Positions 28,181 to 35,585 of a DNA stretch of 64,000 bases are shown here, piece by piece (positions within the stretch are counted from its first letter, which is position 1; each line of letters begins with the position of its first letter). A program made the translations under genes and the position numbers. Under the pieces are notes generated by a model. That model had not been told where the DNA came from. It did not search any database and saw only the letters and a program-made list of their open reading frames with translations. The DNA comes from Limnothrix sp. FACHB-406 (GTDB lineage: Bacteria; Cyanobacteriota; Cyanobacteriia; CACIAM-69d): NCBI RefSeq assembly GCF_014698235.1, contig NZ_JACJSP010000006.1, positions 62,001-126,000 of the forward strand, given 5' to 3'.

Positions 28181-28537
28181 ATGGCCCAACCCGTTCCGCC
28201 CGTCATTTTGGCCCCCGTTGAAGATTTGGATCGCGAACGCCAATGGCTGGAGCAGTCCCTCGCAAACCTCCTCGACTCGGAATATATTCCCGAGGCCGTG
28301 AACAGCCAAATTGCCCGCGTAGCCGCCAATGCCTATATCCGTCAACGCATGGAAGGCGAGGATGATATTGATGGCATTGCGATCGCGATTTTGACGGAAA
28401 TGCAGGGGTTTGACTTTTCCAAGAGCTTTTTCAGTGAATTTGCGATCGCCAATGCGGTGAGTGAGCTACTGCTCGATCGGATGGGCATTGAACCCTGTTG
28501 TGGTCGCGGCCGCTTTGATCCGCCGGCCGCTGCTTAG
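28181..28537 (+). CDS. Conserved-looking hypothetical protein
   Basis: 118 residues from ATG 28181, with CAGGAG 11 bases upstream; the open frame extends 29 codons further but without a ribosome site. The protein is soluble and helical: LAPVEDLDRERQWLEQSLAN, then IPEAVNSQIARVAANAYIRQ and IAIAILTEMQGFDFSKSF, ending in CCGRGRFDPPAAA. I do not recognise a named domain. It lies between the HHL1-like gene and def on the same strand. Confidence 0.65.
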   Translation: MAQPVPPVILAPVEDLDRERQWLEQSLANLLDSEYIPEAVNSQIARVAANAYIRQRMEGEDDIDGIAIAILTEMQGFDFSKSFFSEFAIANAVSELLLDRMGIEPCCGRGRFDPPAAA

Positions 28538-28677
28538 GCGGCTGCCTGGGCATGAATGGGTTGCGACTCGGGCGTTGCTGCCAGCCAGCCGCAACCCTGA
28601 GCACCAGTCCACGGAAAAAACCAATCTTTCGATAGGATGGGAAGGCAGAAAGGTAACCGCCAAAGACCGCCCCACCC

Positions 28678-29241
28678 ATGACCGCGAAAGTATTGGTTGA
28701 GAAGAAAAAGCTAAAGAATCCGCCCCTTGAGATCCACACCCTGGGCGATCGGGTGCTGCGTCGTCCGGCCAAGCGCGTGGCCAAAGTGGATGCTGAAGTG
28801 CGCAAAATCGCTGAAGACATGCTGAAAACCATGTACAGCGCTGACGGCATTGGCCTCGCAGCTCCCCAAGTGGCGATCGACAAGCAAATTATTGTGATTG
28901 ACATCGAGCCAGACAAGGCCGATGTGGAACCCCTAATTTTGATCAACCCCGTGGTGAAGTCCGCAGGCGGCCCCCTGGAATGCGACCAAGAAGGTTGCCT
29001 CAGCATCCCGGGAGTCTATTTGGATGTGGAGCGCCCCACCCAAATTGAAGTGGCCTACAAAGACGAAACGGGCCGCCCGCGCACCCTCAAGGCCGATGGG
29101 CTTTTGGCCCGCGCCATTCAGCACGAAATGGATCACCTGAATGGGGTGATGTTTGTCGATCGGGTCGAAAACGAGCTGGCCTTGACCACAGCCCTCAAGG
29201 AAAAAGGCTTTGTCTATGGCGATGTGCGTCCTGTGCGCTAA
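28678..29241 (+). CDS. def: Peptide deformylase
   Basis: 187 residues. The three deformylase motifs are intact: GIGLAAPQV (motif 1), EGCLSIPGV (motif 2, metal-binding Cys) and QHEMDHLNGVMFVDR (motif 3, HEMDH with two metal-binding His and the catalytic Glu). The enzyme removes the formyl group from the initiator methionine of nascent proteins at the ribosome. A hairpin at 29278 follows. The N-terminus has an additional basic segment (KVLVEKKKLKNPPLEIHT), common in cyanobacterial type 1B enzymes. Confidence 0.96.
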   Translation: MTAKVLVEKKKLKNPPLEIHTLGDRVLRRPAKRVAKVDAEVRKIAEDMLKTMYSADGIGLAAPQVAIDKQIIVIDIEPDKADVEPLILINPVVKSAGGPLECDQEGCLSIPGVYLDVERPTQIEVAYKDETGRPRTLKADGLLARAIQHEMDHLNGVMFVDRVENELALTTALKEKGFVYGDVRPVR

Positions 29242-29277
29242 TGCGGAGGAGCTGCGCTAATCGATTTCACACCGTGG

Positions 29278-29309
29278 CCTAGCCCAGTAACCGAAGTTGC
29301 TGGGCTAGG
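29278..29309. terminator. Hairpin downstream of def
   Basis: CCTAGCCCAG and its exact complement CTGGGCTAGG flank a 12-base loop, 36 bases after the def stop codon. No T-run follows, so its role as a terminator is inferred from position. Confidence 0.4.
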
Positions 29310-29357
29310 GCCGGAATCCCCAAACCTGCGGGATCAAGAGGATATCAGCCAGGCTAC

Positions 29358-29399
29358 TTCAAGAAAGCCATTTCAAGAAAGCCATTTCAAGAAGGCGAT
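29358..29399. repeat. Three-copy 14-bp tandem repeat
   Basis: TTCAAGAAAGCCAT occurs twice in tandem and a third time as TTCAAGAAGGCGAT, between def and the small membrane protein gene. Confidence 0.8.
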
Positions 29400-29476
29400 C
29401 TCAAGCCAGTTCAGGCCAATGCCGGCCCAGATTTTTCAGCAAAAATTCAGCAAAAATTCGGAGCAAATCAAAACCC

Positions 29477-29671
29477 ATGCTGACTCCTAAGAGTGGCTTA
29501 TTTTTGGCGATCGCCTGCGTTGCCGCGATCGCAGCGGTGGGTTGTGTGTTTGAACTCACGTCCGGCGAACCGGAATTGGGAACCGTCACCACAGGAACCA
29601 TTCTGGGCTTGAGCATCCCTGTCACGATCGCCAGTTTCTTTGGGGCCATCAAAAACGCCCAACAGGATTAG
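29477..29671 (+). CDS. Small membrane protein, hypothetical
   Basis: 64 residues with two predicted membrane helices: LFLAIACVAAIAAVGCVF near the N-terminus and ILGLSIPVTIASFFGAI near the C-terminus, joined by a short polar turn SGEPELGTVTT. It has the composition and size of a genuine small cyanobacterial membrane protein, but I do not recognise a family. It starts at the ATG giving MLTPKSG. It converges with the HAD gene. Confidence 0.55.
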   Translation: MLTPKSGLFLAIACVAAIAAVGCVFELTSGEPELGTVTTGTILGLSIPVTIASFFGAIKNAQQD

Positions 29672-29705
29672 GGCTAGCCTGTCCCATCGCCCGCAACCCT
29701 AGCCC

Positions 29706-30443
29706 CTAGGAGCCAGTTCTCGGCAGGCTACCTTCGCGCGGCAGCGTTGTTTTGGTGGCTCGGTTCGTTTTCGCAATGATGTAGTCGATCGCTCCGGCCA
29801 GATTCGGGGCGATCGCGTCGGGTTCATACCGTTCCAGGCGATCCCGATCGCGAATTCCGCTGAGCACACCCACGATCGGGATTTGAGCCGATCGAGCCGC
29901 TGCAATATCCGCCTCCGTATCTCCCACCATCCAGGTCAGGGCGGCGGGCGGCAACTCGCCCATGGCCTTGGCCATGAGTTTGGGCTTGTCTTCCACGTCG
30001 CGGGTTTTCACATAGTCATTCGGTAGGCAATAGCGGCGATCGGGTGTGAAGAACCGCGCCAAGCCACACCGCTCCAGCGCTTCATCCAATTCCCGCACCC
30101 GGCGCATCGTCATTACCACCAGCTCCCAGCCCATGTCTTGGGCCCGCTCCAGTGCTTGGATTGCACCGGGAACCGGTTGATCCAGCGACATATATTCCAT
30201 GCGGTGAACCGTGTCCCGCCGCAGTTGGGCAAATTGATCCGCTTGGGTTCCATCCAAGCCCGATCGCACACCAATTTCAGCCTCTTTGACTTGGGCCCGT
30301 TTCAGGTTCCAAAATTCCCGCTTGGACAAACGGTGGATTTCCTGACCCGATCGAGCAATTTCCCGCAAACAGTATTGATAGACCTGGTAATACCGTTCTG
30401 AAACATCCGCGATCGGGCCGTCGAAATCCGTAATCAGTCTCAT
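29706..30443 (-). CDS. HAD family hydrolase (phosphoglycolate-phosphatase-like)
   Basis: 245 residues. Motif I is DFDGPIADVSERYYQ with both aspartates at the N-terminus; the Thr usual after the Gly is replaced by Pro. Motif II is in ELVVMTMRR, motif III includes the Lys of DKPKLMAKAM, and motif IV is MVGDTEADIAAARSAQIP. A helical cap lies between motifs I and II. These enzymes hydrolyse small phosphate esters in the cytoplasm; the substrate is unknown. The last 20 residues are basic and not part of the fold. Confidence 0.88.
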   Translation of the reverse strand: MRLITDFDGPIADVSERYYQVYQYCLREIARSGQEIHRLSKREFWNLKRAQVKEAEIGVRSGLDGTQADQFAQLRRDTVHRMEYMSLDQPVPGAIQALERAQDMGWELVVMTMRRVRELDEALERCGLARFFTPDRRYCLPNDYVKTRDVEDKPKLMAKAMGELPPAALTWMVGDTEADIAAARSAQIPIVGVLSGIRDRDRLERYEPDAIAPNLAGAIDYIIAKTNRATKTTLPREGSLPRTGS

Positions 30444-31630
30444 ATGCTACTAGTGACCTGATGATGGACAAGCGAATTTCGCAATCAATTTGCAAACTGA
30501 TTGCCTTAGCTCGCCCTTAGGTTTGTTAAGAGTTGTAATGAAATCTATCTAATGACAATTCACCCCATTCGTCAATTGAAAGGGTCGTTATAATCACCGA
30601 TCGTTCATCGAAATATTCAATGGCTTGATCCAAGATTGCTTATTTTCATTCTCAATAACCCTAATTTTTAAGCAGTTCCCGACAGCATTTCTGTGCCCTA
30701 GACTGGCGTTGATTCCCGATCGTTACTGTTGATCGCCCTTGCCGATCGTCACTGCAATCACGCGCAGCCATTCCCCATTGCCCTAACGCAGCAGCACGAT
30801 TCACGGCGGTCACGGACGCTCAAAATTCACAATGATCATTCACCACTAAAATTCATATCGAGTTCGAGTTATCAAAACCGGTTAAAAATTTGGCACAAAT
30901 TCGCGCTCAATGAAGCGGCAATTTGGCAGTAACTCCCCCAGAGTCTGGCGCTGATTTGCCCAAATGTGCCTGCGGAGCCAGCCCTAAACGGCCAAATATT
31001 GCGCGTTTGGCCATGATCGATCGAGGGGATGCTCCTACGACGTGATCCCCTGAATTTGCGGCTCAGCCCCGATCAAGCGGCCGATGGTCATTTGAGCCAT
31101 GATCGGGACTGTTACGAAACATTTCAGAAATAATGCTAATATGAAGTTGCCCTTAACAAGTTCCAGGGCAACCCCCCAAAAGTCACGCTTTTAGACCCCC
31201 ACTTCACCAAGTCTTTACGCAAAAACGGCAAATTTTATACGTTTCTTTAACTGGGTCTGGCTTAGACTTTTTAAGCTGAAATCGAGGCAAGGGGAGTGTA
31301 TCTTGCAATGAGCCTTGAAGTATGGCCTGCTCTCACGTCAAATCTCGATCGCACGAAGCGAAATTACCCCAAAGCCTCATCGGTTTTCGCAACAAATTGG
31401 TTGTTTTTGTGCCCAGCCAAACAGGATCTTGGTTTGCAGCTTGTCCGCTGTACCTGTTGAGACATCATCTGAGTCTCTGAAGCATTGCTCAACCTGACTT
31501 GAACGGTTTTTCCAAAACGGCTACCCCCATTCATCAATTTTGGTCGGTGGCTGCGGCATCCAAACTCGGTGTGCCCCCTCTGCAATCACGACGCTTCAGC
31601 GTCACTTGTTAGCTTTCTTCAACTTTCCAG
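30444..31630. other. 1.2-kb region without a convincing gene
   Basis: Both strands lack a coding frame of persuasive composition between the HAD gene (minus) and the Mo-nitrogenase C-terminal gene (plus). Visible structure includes an inverted repeat TTGCCCT...AGGGCAA at about 31147-31171 that could form a hairpin, and a promoter-like AT-rich patch near 31115-31145. Several 50-60 codon frames are present but have no ribosome site or family resemblance. A small regulatory RNA is possible. Confidence 0.4.
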
Positions 31631-31891
31631 ATGTTCCAACTTCTCCAATTCCTTCGTGACAGCATCGATCGCATTGAAATCCGCGATCGGGAAATGGCCC
31701 TTTTGATCTATCGCCTCATCCCCAGCCAATGCCCCTTTGCTCGGGACGTGAAGTTGTTTGGGCGCTTGTTGTTTCGGATTCCGCCCCTGTGCAAGCTGAA
31801 CCCGCTCTATGAACAGTTGATGGGGCTGCGATTCCGCGCCACTTGCTATTTGGTTGACCAATGCGGCATAGATCTGCTGGCTTTGGGTTAA
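31631..31891 (+). CDS. Mo-dependent nitrogenase C-terminal domain protein, stand-alone
   Basis: 86 residues, essentially the whole Mo-nitro_C domain: REMALLIYRLIPSQCPFARD, then KLFGRLLFRIPPLCKLNPLY and GLRFRATCYLVDQCG. The name comes from fusions at the end of some nitrogenase proteins, but short free-standing copies are widespread in cyanobacteria whether or not they fix nitrogen; their role is unknown. Conserved cysteines could bind metal. The 3' end, including the stop codon, has been duplicated in tandem (see the 59-bp repeat). No nif genes lie in the window. Confidence 0.8.
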   Translation: MFQLLQFLRDSIDRIEIRDREMALLIYRLIPSQCPFARDVKLFGRLLFRIPPLCKLNPLYEQLMGLRFRATCYLVDQCGIDLLALG

Positions 31892-31969
31892 CCAACGCTG
31901 GGCTAATCATGGTTGACCAATGCGGCATGGATCTGCTGGCTTTGGGTTAACCAACGCTGGGCTAATCAA
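31852..31969. repeat. 59-bp tandem duplication spanning the end of the Mo-nitrogenase C-terminal gene
   Basis: The 59 bases starting GGTTGACCAATGCGGCATAG at 31852 are repeated from 31911 with one clear substitution (ATAGATC versus ATGGATC). The first copy contains the last codons and stop of the gene; the second is downstream. A worn third fragment begins at 31971. Confidence 0.85.
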
Positions 31970-32007
31970 CGGTTCACCAACTAACCAGCGCACCAACTAG
32001 CCAACAA

Positions 32008-32709
32008 TCAAAGCCAGAGCCGATCGCCCAACAGGGCAATCACGCTGCTCGCAATGGGCACGGTGAGGTTGTCGATTCCCCACTTGGAGAAGGCTTCCAA
32101 CCCCGTTGCCAACCCGGCAATTCCCAGGGCGATCGCCCCAGCCGGCCAACTGAACCCTTGGGTGCTAAACAAAATACTGGCGGCCACCAGAAAACTAACG
32201 ATGGCCATGGTGGCACTACCTTCCCAACTTTTGGTGATGCCGCCTAATTGATATGGATGGCGGCCAAACCGCTGCCCCACCAAGGCCGCCAACCCATCAC
32301 CCCAGGCCATGACCAAAATGCCCAACGCTGCATATTGGGGGCGATCGGCTGGCCAGCAAAGGGCAATGACAAGACCAATGCTGATGGCATAAAACAGCGT
32401 GCCCAAACTCCGGCGACCCACGCCGTTCACGCTGGGGAGCAGGGGTAGGTGATAGGACAGCCAGGCCCCCAAGGCGGCCAACAGAGAAGCCGCGATCCCC
32501 ACCCAGGCCGGAATTTGCAACCACCAGGCCAAGAGCAACACATGGCCGGTGCTGATATGTACCACTTTGCGCCCCACTTCGGGCCCCGCAACCTGGCGGC
32601 GATAGAGCCATTCGGCGGTGAAGATGGTGGCTCCCAACCAGGCGGCCACTAGGGCGATCGACCCCAGCAAAGAGGGTGTGAGGTTGAGGTGAGGATCAAG
32701 AAAAGACAT
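32008..32709 (-). CDS. VTE5-like phytol kinase / diacylglycerol-polyprenol kinase family
   Basis: 233 residues from ATG 32709 (MSFLDPHLNLTPSLLG); the open frame to 32775 adds 22 residues unlike a membrane N-terminus. There are about six membrane helices, with the family motifs VGRKVVHISTGH, LVMAWGDGLAALVGQRFG and GGITKSWEGSATM. Synechocystis and plant relatives phosphorylate phytol released from chlorophyll, feeding tocopherol synthesis; the CTP-dependent reaction is inferred by homology. Taken with the VTE6-like gene at 21356 both steps of phytol salvage are encoded in this window. Confidence 0.85.
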   Translation of the reverse strand: MSFLDPHLNLTPSLLGSIALVAAWLGATIFTAEWLYRRQVAGPEVGRKVVHISTGHVLLLAWWLQIPAWVGIAASLLAALGAWLSYHLPLLPSVNGVGRRSLGTLFYAISIGLVIALCWPADRPQYAALGILVMAWGDGLAALVGQRFGRHPYQLGGITKSWEGSATMAIVSFLVAASILFSTQGFSWPAGAIALGIAGLATGLEAFSKWGIDNLTVPIASSVIALLGDRLWL

Positions 32710-32826
32710 GGGAGTTGCAACGCAGCCGAACCCGATCCACTCTAGCCTGGATTGCGGCGCTCCCGATTTCCCCAACTGGGAGCTGCGAATTAACCAGCCG
32801 CGTGGTCAGCTTCGCTCGCAACTCAG

Positions 32827-33840
32827 CTAGCGGCGACGGCCACTGCTGCCAAAACCACTGCGCCGACTGGAAGATCCCGAGCTACGCGATCGCTCCCGCG
32901 CGGAAGAACCGGACGATCGAAAGGTGCTGCTGCCAAAGCCGGCCCCGGTCGATCGGCTGCCATCGCGGCTTGGGGAACGAGTGGCGCTGGACGGCGTGGC
33001 GGTTGTGGTGGAGTCAGGGGTTGTGCTGGGCGTTGCGGCCGGAGATGAACCACTGGTGTTGGAACCAAAGCCGCTCGATCGGGAAGTGGGGCTGGGGCTA
33101 GGGCTGCGGGTGGGGCTGTTTGCTGGCGAAGGTCGCAAATTTTGGGTGGTGCGGAAGTTGCGATTTTGCACGGGCGCTGGGGGAGCGTTGTAGCGCTGTT
33201 GGTATTGCCCGGCGGCCTGTTCATAGGTTCCGCCATAGCCGCCAAATCCCGTCAGCACCGATCCCGATCGATAGGGCGGCGGCACGTAGTAGTAGGGCTG
33301 ATAAAAGTCGAGGTCAATTTCCAACTCCCCACCGCGCTGCATCGGTTGCCAGTAGGTGGGTTGCAGTCCCGCCTGTTGCACTTGGGTCGGTTCACCGCTC
33401 AACATTTCAATTTTGAAAGTGGGCAGCAGATGCAACACCGGAGAACTCGTGGGGCTGCTGACGGCCAGATAGCTGGTTTTGCCCGCTTTGGCTTCAGCTT
33501 CCGGAATCTGAGCCATTTGCAAGTTGCTGATCCGGTAGGGACTCATCCCCGGCGGCGCATTCAGCAACATGAGGGTATATTCCCCGGTGCTGTTGTTGTA
33601 GCTGGCCTGTTGCACAGGATAGTTACCCGCCACCGCAGGCGCAGCGGCCCTTTGGTTAACGATGCCATTGTTCGTCGAGCTGTTGGCATTGTTGGCATTG
33701 TTGGCGGAACCACCGCAGGCCGCCACACCCCCCCCCAGGGCGATCGCCAAAGCCAGCACAGCGAAACGCCGGAGGGCCACCGATCGCGATCGAGACCAAG
33801 CGGGAGCCAAAGAGTCTGCCAACAACCGATGAGAAACCAT
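32827..33840 (-). CDS. Putative lipoprotein with Ser/Arg-rich C-terminus
   Basis: 337 residues from ATG 33840 (the frame opens at TTG 33858). A basic leader and hydrophobic core FAVLALAIALGGGVAAC end in a lipobox, followed by an Asn-rich spacer. A folded-looking middle (GEYTLMLLNAPPGMSPYRIS, FKIEMLSGEPTQ, LEIDLDFYQPYYYVPPPYRS) precedes about 130 residues of Ser/Thr/Pro/Arg-rich low complexity with repeated RSSGSS motifs. It is probably exported and membrane-anchored. I do not recognise the family. The IS630 element begins about 150 bases upstream of its start and may affect its promoter. Confidence 0.65.
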   Translation of the reverse strand: MVSHRLLADSLAPAWSRSRSVALRRFAVLALAIALGGGVAACGGSANNANNANSSTNNGIVNQRAAAPAVAGNYPVQQASYNNSTGEYTLMLLNAPPGMSPYRISNLQMAQIPEAEAKAGKTSYLAVSSPTSSPVLHLLPTFKIEMLSGEPTQVQQAGLQPTYWQPMQRGGELEIDLDFYQPYYYVPPPYRSGSVLTGFGGYGGTYEQAAGQYQQRYNAPPAPVQNRNFRTTQNLRPSPANSPTRSPSPSPTSRSSGFGSNTSGSSPAATPSTTPDSTTTATPSSATRSPSRDGSRSTGAGFGSSTFRSSGSSARERSRSSGSSSRRSGFGSSGRRR

Positions 33841-33994
33841 AGCAACCACATCAATCAACCATCATGACTCTACAAAACTTTCGGGATGGCCAGCAATGGC
33901 AGAAATGAGTGATGACCGATGGCCGGCTATTGCGGCCAGACGAGTCCTGATCGCCCCACCGCCCGATCGCTTCCCGATCGGCCAAGGATTATAG

Positions 33995-34504
33995 TCATTT
34001 CAAATAAGAACGAGACAGTCTACCCGCTTGGGGCTGGTACGATGCCACCAGCTCATCCAGGGATGTCTCGTCTGACTCATAGGCTCGCTTCTTCTTGAGG
34101 GCCGCAAAATCCCCTTCAATCGGATTGAAGTCCGGAGAATAAGGCGGCAGAAACAACACTCGATGACCGGCCTGCTCCATTAACTCCGTTACCCTGTGGG
34201 GTCGATGAAACGCCGCATTGTCCAGGACTAAAACCGAGGGTTGAAGCAGCGACGGAATTAACTGTTCGCTTAACCACTGCTCAAACAATTGCGCTGTCAC
34301 TGAACCTGGAAACAACAACGGCGCTAACCACTCTTGGCGAGTTCGAGCGGCCAGCAGGTTTTCTCTTGGACGACGCTCGCCACTCCGCTCTCCATAGACG
34401 GGCACCCCTCGGGGTGACCAGCCGTACAAACAAGGGGCATCTGGCTCAAATCCGCTTTCGTCGCAGTAGACAATCGACCAGCCGGCCTGTTTTAGCGCCC
34501 GCAA
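33995..34504 (-). CDS. IS630 transposase OrfB (DDE domain)
   Basis: 169 residues from the first ATG, but the coding frame is open upstream to the poly-A run near 34558 and reads KQLRYRQRCPHQRQLYLRQL before that ATG, so it is normally made as a fusion with OrfA. The DDE catalytic triad is visible: Asp in YCDESGFE, Asp in VLVLDNAAFH and Glu in PDFNPIEGDF. It cuts and joins DNA at TA targets. The stop codon lies inside the left inverted repeat. Confidence 0.9.
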   Translation of the reverse strand: MRALKQAGWSIVYCDESGFEPDAPCLYGWSPRGVPVYGERSGERRPRENLLAARTRQEWLAPLLFPGSVTAQLFEQWLSEQLIPSLLQPSVLVLDNAAFHRPHRVTELMEQAGHRVLFLPPYSPDFNPIEGDFAALKKKRAYESDETSLDELVASYQPQAGRLSRSYLK

Positions 34505-34857
34505 CTGACGGAGGTAGAGCTGGCGTTGGTGCGGGCAGCGTTGTCGATAGCGAAGCTGTTTTTTTTACAAGTCACCTTCAGTTGCTTGAGTCGATAGCTG
34601 ATCGCGCTGGGACAAACCCCAAATTCAGCAGCTCGGTCTCGCAGGCGGGCATCAGGGTAACGTCGCACATGGTCGAGGAGCTTTTTGGGATCGAGTTTTC
34701 GAGTCCGAATCTTGGGTAGGGGCTTGGGGGTTGGATTCTCTAACCAGCGGTACAGAGTGGCTCGACTCACCTGGAAGGTGCGACTAGCGGTTGTGGGAGG
34801 CATTCCCTGCGCAACCGCAGCCAAGACTCGTTGTCTGAGGTCTTTGCTGTAGGTCAT
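34492..34857 (-). CDS. IS630 transposase OrfA (helix-turn-helix domain)
   Basis: 121 residues beginning MTYSKDLRQRVLAAVAQGMP, the standard IS630 OrfA start, with two helix-turn-helix regions (TASRTFQVSRATLYRWL and AAEFGVCPSAISYRLKQLK). A run of eight A residues on the coding strand (34558-34565) follows TGT; slipping back one base there moves the ribosome into the OrfB frame and gives the full transposase. Without slippage the frame ends 32 codons later, at 34492. Confidence 0.9.
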   Translation of the reverse strand: MTYSKDLRQRVLAAVAQGMPPTTASRTFQVSRATLYRWLENPTPKPLPKIRTRKLDPKKLLDHVRRYPDARLRDRAAEFGVCPSAISYRLKQLKVTCKKNSFAIDNAARTNASSTSVSCGR

Positions 34858-34907
34858 GCTGTCTCATTCCTAATTGAACATACTATAAAAACAGCAAAAC
34901 AGCAAAA

Positions 34908-34938
34908 CGACGGCTCAGCACAAAGACTGAAGCCGTCG
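34908..34938 (-). terminator. Rho-independent terminator of the Psb35-like gene
   Basis: On the minus strand CGACGGCTTCAG pairs with CTGAGCCGTCG around an 8-base loop and is followed by TTTTGCTGTTTTGC. It lies 76 bases beyond the stop codon of the Psb35-like gene, next to the right end of the IS element. Confidence 0.75.
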
Positions 34939-35013
34939 AGAGAGGAGAAAAGAAATGAGACGATTAACGCGGCTGAAATTCAGCTAAAGGCTTTTGCAGT
35001 TCAAAACCTGCCC

Positions 35014-35250
35014 CTACTGTTGGGTCACCTGCTTGCTGGTATACGCATCCATGGCGTAGGCATAGGCGGGGCGGCGCTTGCCGTAATCGATCGAGGAACC
35101 CGTGATCGCTTGGGCCAGGGTTTCAAATTCTTGGGAATTCCAGTTGCGCGAGTGGATCGGTTTGGTCTGCTCGCCCAGGAAATAGGCTTGGGTTCCGAGG
35201 ACGACGGCTGCGAGCCAGCCGATCGCGAACAGTGCGATGAGTAAAACCAT
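35014..35250 (-). CDS. Small single-helix protein, Psb35-like
   Basis: 78 residues from ATG 35250, which has GAGAGG just upstream; the frame opens eight codons earlier. One membrane helix (MVLLIALFAIGWLAAVVLG) is followed by a soluble tail starting TQAYFLGEQTKPIHSRNWNS and ending MDAYTSKQ. I recall this pattern from the cyanobacterial Psb35 (Ssl2148) group, which associates with the CP47 antenna and high-light-inducible proteins in photosystem II assembly, but I cannot align it here. It has its own promoter and terminator, so it is probably monocistronic. Confidence 0.6.
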   Translation of the reverse strand: MVLLIALFAIGWLAAVVLGTQAYFLGEQTKPIHSRNWNSQEFETLAQAITGSSIDYGKRRPAYAYAMDAYTSKQVTQQ

Positions 35251-35297
35251 GACAACCTCTCGGGGTGATCGCAACGCTTTGTTGCCTTATGTAAATA

Positions 35298-35326
35298 AAT
35301 GTAACAACATGTTTACGATCTGTCAA
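35298..35326 (-). promoter_or_regulatory. Sigma-70-type promoter of the Psb35-like gene
   Basis: On the minus strand a consensus -35 box TTGACA is followed after exactly 17 bases by TACATT as the -10 box, about 48 bases upstream of the ATG at 35250. This is the clearest promoter seen in the window. A TGTAACAACATGTT-like partial palindrome overlaps it. Confidence 0.7.
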
Positions 35327-35482
35327 GCAAATCCCTCGGGATGGTTTTCCTCGCGTTGCCTCACCGTGCCCAACGTCGGCTAATCCCGCCCATTCAAGGG
35401 TTTCTGGTGACGGTAATGGCCGGGTTTGATCCCTCCAAAGTCCGGTTTTTTGCCCCGAGCCACCCAAGACAGCCCATCAAAA

Positions 35483-35506
35483 AGCGATCGGCCATGGCCG
35501 ATCGCT
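35483..35506 (-). terminator. Terminator of glgA: perfect 24-bp palindrome plus T-run
   Basis: The 24 bases centred on GGCCATGGCC, with AGCGATCG arms containing HIP1-like sequence, are exactly self-complementary. On the minus strand they are followed by TTTTTGATG, about 80 bases beyond the glgA stop, as expected of an intrinsic terminator. Confidence 0.65.
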
Positions 35507-35585
35507 GAGGAACAAAAGCCCGGATTCTGAGAATCTGGCTCAAATTGTTAAAGAACGTTGCAAGCCTGGGAGGCAGCATCAGCCC

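Larger units (their letters stand above)
33990..34887 (-). mobile_element. IS630-family insertion sequence, apparently complete
   Basis: The element is about 898 bp. Its ends are imperfect inverted repeats of 29 bases with 23 matches: the left end begins TATAGTCATTTCAAATAAG and the complement of the right end begins TATAGTATGTTCAATTAGG, both finishing in GAGACAG. TA is present at both outer edges, as expected for IS630 target duplication. Inside are two overlapping frames on the minus strand joined by a poly-A slippage site. It sits between a lipoprotein gene and the terminator of the Psb35-like gene. Confidence 0.9.

Noticed and set aside
31309-31461. 50-codon frame starting MSLEVWPALTSNLDRTK
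   Set aside because: No ribosome site and no recognisable family; the composition is not better than neighbouring random frames.
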